The notes beneath the pieces were generated by a model that was not told where the DNA came from, ran no database searches, and saw only the letters and a program-made list of their open reading frames with translations. Made by a program: the position numbers and the translations under genes. From Anaerolineae bacterium (GTDB taxonomy: Bacteria; Chloroflexota; Anaerolineae; JAADDB01): a DNA stretch of 6,031 nucleotides. This document shows, piece by piece, positions 4,550 to 6,031 of this stretch. The stretch covers positions 1 to 6,031 of the forward strand of contig WFQT01000174.1 in the NCBI GenBank assembly GCA_015486895.1, in the 5' to 3' direction. The first letter of the stretch is position 1; every line of letters starts with the position of its first letter.

Positions 4550-6031
4550 TTAGCCCCTGTGCCGGAGCAGTCGGAGCAATTCACCGCTCTCTTCAACCCT
4601 GGCTAAACTCGTGGTAGCTACGTACAGCAACGCACTGCCGCCGCCTACTACTGTCAGAACTGTCACATCACGCAACAACCGGGAGAGCGCCAAATGCATC
4701 GCCAGCCACTGCCCCCCCACCCATGCCATCCCTAAGACAAGAAGCGCTGCCACTGTCATTTTAGCCGCTGCTGACCAAACGGCCAGCCCTCTTAACCGTC
4801 GCCAGCTCAAGTATGTCATCATGACCGCGTGGCTGAAGTGCTTACTAGAATCAGCCAACACCAACCCCAGCATACCTAACGGCTTCATCAACACAAGGGC
4901 CACTGCTACATACACACCGACAGCGACAATGCCAACAATGGTAGGCGTGCGGGTATCCTGCTGGGCGTAGAAAGCGAAGTTGAGCTGCCAATCTAAGGCA
5001 GCAAAGGTCAGTCCTAAACTGTAGCCGCGCAGCGCCACGACTGTCCAGTGAGCATCCATGGCGGTGAAGCGGCCATGCTGGTAAATCAAGCTGATGACCT
5101 GGGGTGCCAGGGCAAAGAGCAACGCCGCGGCGGGCAAGGTAAGATAGAGCACAAAGCGGATGCCCCGGCTGAGCACCCGGCTATATGCTTTGCCCTCCCC
5201 GGCACTGTGTAAATTGGCAAGAGAAGGCAAAGCCGCGTTGGCAACTGCCATTGCCACCAACCCCAGCGGCAACTGCACCAATCTGGTCGCATTGGCCATG
5301 TAGGCCAGGCTACTATCGCCGGTAAAAGTAGCCAGATAGCCATCAAATAATCCCTGACTCATACCAACGACAAGGCTAATGGCCACCGGAAAATAGAGAT
5401 AAGCGATACGACGCAACGCCGGGTGATGCCAATTGAAATTTAAGCGCAAGTAGCCATCACGCACGCCAGCATAAGCCACACTAAACTGGAATAAAGCACC
5501 AGCCAGCACCCCTACGGCCAAGCTGAAGCTATCCAGCGTGCCGGCCAGAATGGGCACCATGATCAAGATGCCTAAGTTATAAACGGCAGTCACCAGCGCC
5601 AGGTAGCGAAACCGTTTCAAAGCATAAAGGGTAGCTGTGAAAACACCGCTAAGGGCTAACAAAAGCGCCGCCGGGGCCATCAGTCGGAAGAAATGGGCTG
5701 TAACCAATTGTTGTGGTGCTGATTGACCCGCAGCCAGCAGTTGGGCCAGCGGCACGGCGAAAATCTCGGTCACGATGACAATCGTAGCCACAATGCCGGA
5801 CATGATGGTAAGAACGATGGAAGCTAACCGCCACAACTCCAGGCGGCGCTCCGGGCGAGCGTATTCACTGAAAACTGGCACCAGAGCAGCGCTAAGCATG
5901 CCGCCAATAATGAGGTCATAAAGCAAGCGCACGAAGCGGTCGGCCAATTGGAAAGAACTGACATTTGCCGGCGCACCGAAGAAATATGAGATCACCATGT
6001 CCCGCAGCATACCTAAGCCGCGGCTGCTGAC
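4550..6031 (-). CDS. murJ: MurJ/MviN-type lipid II flippase (5' end outside window)
   Basis: This is a polytopic membrane protein of the MOP exporter superfamily that moves the peptidoglycan precursor lipid II to the outer face of the membrane. The 493 visible residues begin inside the first helix region (VSSRGLGMLRD), so the true start lies beyond the window, about 14 residues upstream by alignment from memory with E. coli MurJ. The ATG at 6010 is interior. Family marks are RGLGMLRD...FFGA (4-20), IGGMLSAALVPVFSEY, NATRLVQLPLGLVAMAVANAALPSL, IYQHGRFTAMDA and FYAQQDTRTP. Long hydrophobic helices alternate to the end, and the tail finishes RLLRHRG. The equivalents of E. coli R18, R24 and R270 are present (R4, R10 and the R of NATRL). 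Positions matching D39, R52, E57 and E273 appear as S, Y, G and Q. This divergent form recalls Chloroflexota MurJ proteins. The gene faces the radical SAM gene. Confidence 0.92.
   Translation of the reverse strand, partial: VSSRGLGMLRDMVISYFFGAPANVSSFQLADRFVRLLYDLIIGGMLSAALVPVFSEYARPERRLELWRLASIVLTIMSGIVATIVIVTEIFAVPLAQLLAAGQSAPQQLVTAHFFRLMAPAALLLALSGVFTATLYALKRFRYLALVTAVYNLGILIMVPILAGTLDSFSLAVGVLAGALFQFSVAYAGVRDGYLRLNFNWHHPALRRIAYLYFPVAISLVVGMSQGLFDGYLATFTGDSSLAYMANATRLVQLPLGLVAMAVANAALPSLANLHSAGEGKAYSRVLSRGIRFVLYLTLPAAALLFALAPQVISLIYQHGRFTAMDAHWTVVALRGYSLGLTFAALDWQLNFAFYAQQDTRTPTIVGIVAVGVYVAVALVLMKPLGMLGLVLADSSKHFSHAVMMTYLSWRRLRGLAVWSAAAKMTVAALLVLGMAWVGGQWLAMHLALSRLLRDVTVLTVVGGGSALLYVATTSLARVEESGELLRLLRHRG

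Noticed and set aside
4405..4596. A 63-codon minus-strand frame spanning the inverted repeat and the murJ end.
   Set aside because: It overlaps the real murJ terminus in another frame and is composed of the repeat-like phrases, with no start signal.
6008..6010. ATG at 6010 (minus) as the true murJ start.
   Set aside because: The frame stays open to the edge, and the codons before it encode VSSRGLG, which matches the conserved first-helix motif of MurJ, so the start must lie outside the window.

Overview
The window is a bacterial chromosome segment with two housekeeping membrane-protein genes at the edges and a two-gene accessory cassette between them. Both edge genes lie on the minus strand and run off the window. 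On the left is most of a fused SecD-SecF protein-export subunit, cut in its SecF half. On the right is a MurJ/MviN-type lipid II flippase that lacks only its first dozen or so residues. The lineage cannot be fixed from the sequence alone. The MurJ variant (a YDLIIGGMLSAALVPVF segment where proteobacterial MurJ has PNLLRR...EGAF) and the style of the SecD first periplasmic domain recall Chloroflexota proteins. That is recognition from memory and only moderately confident. Consensus sigma-70/sigma-A promoters and strong GGAGG ribosome binding sites confirm a bacterium.

Layout: 1-1612 (minus) secDF, with a good Shine-Dalgarno and a TTGACA-17-TATACT promoter. The next 287 bases form a divergent intergenic region, which also holds an almost perfect TTGACA-16-TATAAT promoter facing right. 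1900-2577 (plus) encodes a 225-residue winged-helix DNA-binding protein with an unrecognised, cysteine-free C-terminal domain. After a 128-base leader with two small hairpins and two Shine-Dalgarno sequences comes 2706-4256 (plus), a 516-residue radical SAM enzyme. It has a CX3CX2C cluster motif and three further C-terminal cysteines of the SPASM/twitch kind. 4257-4549 is a non-coding convergent gap filled with degenerate repeat-like text and a long inverted repeat that may terminate murJ. 4550-6031 (minus) is murJ.

The regulator and the radical SAM gene are co-directional, close together and isolated between opposing genes, so they probably form one transcription unit: a self-contained regulator plus radical SAM enzyme pair of unknown substrate. 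This is the most likely place for something undescribed. No precursor peptide, transporter or second enzyme is visible beside it, so the substrate cannot be named. A seven-base inverted repeat flanks the -10 box of the regulator promoter and is a candidate autoregulatory operator.
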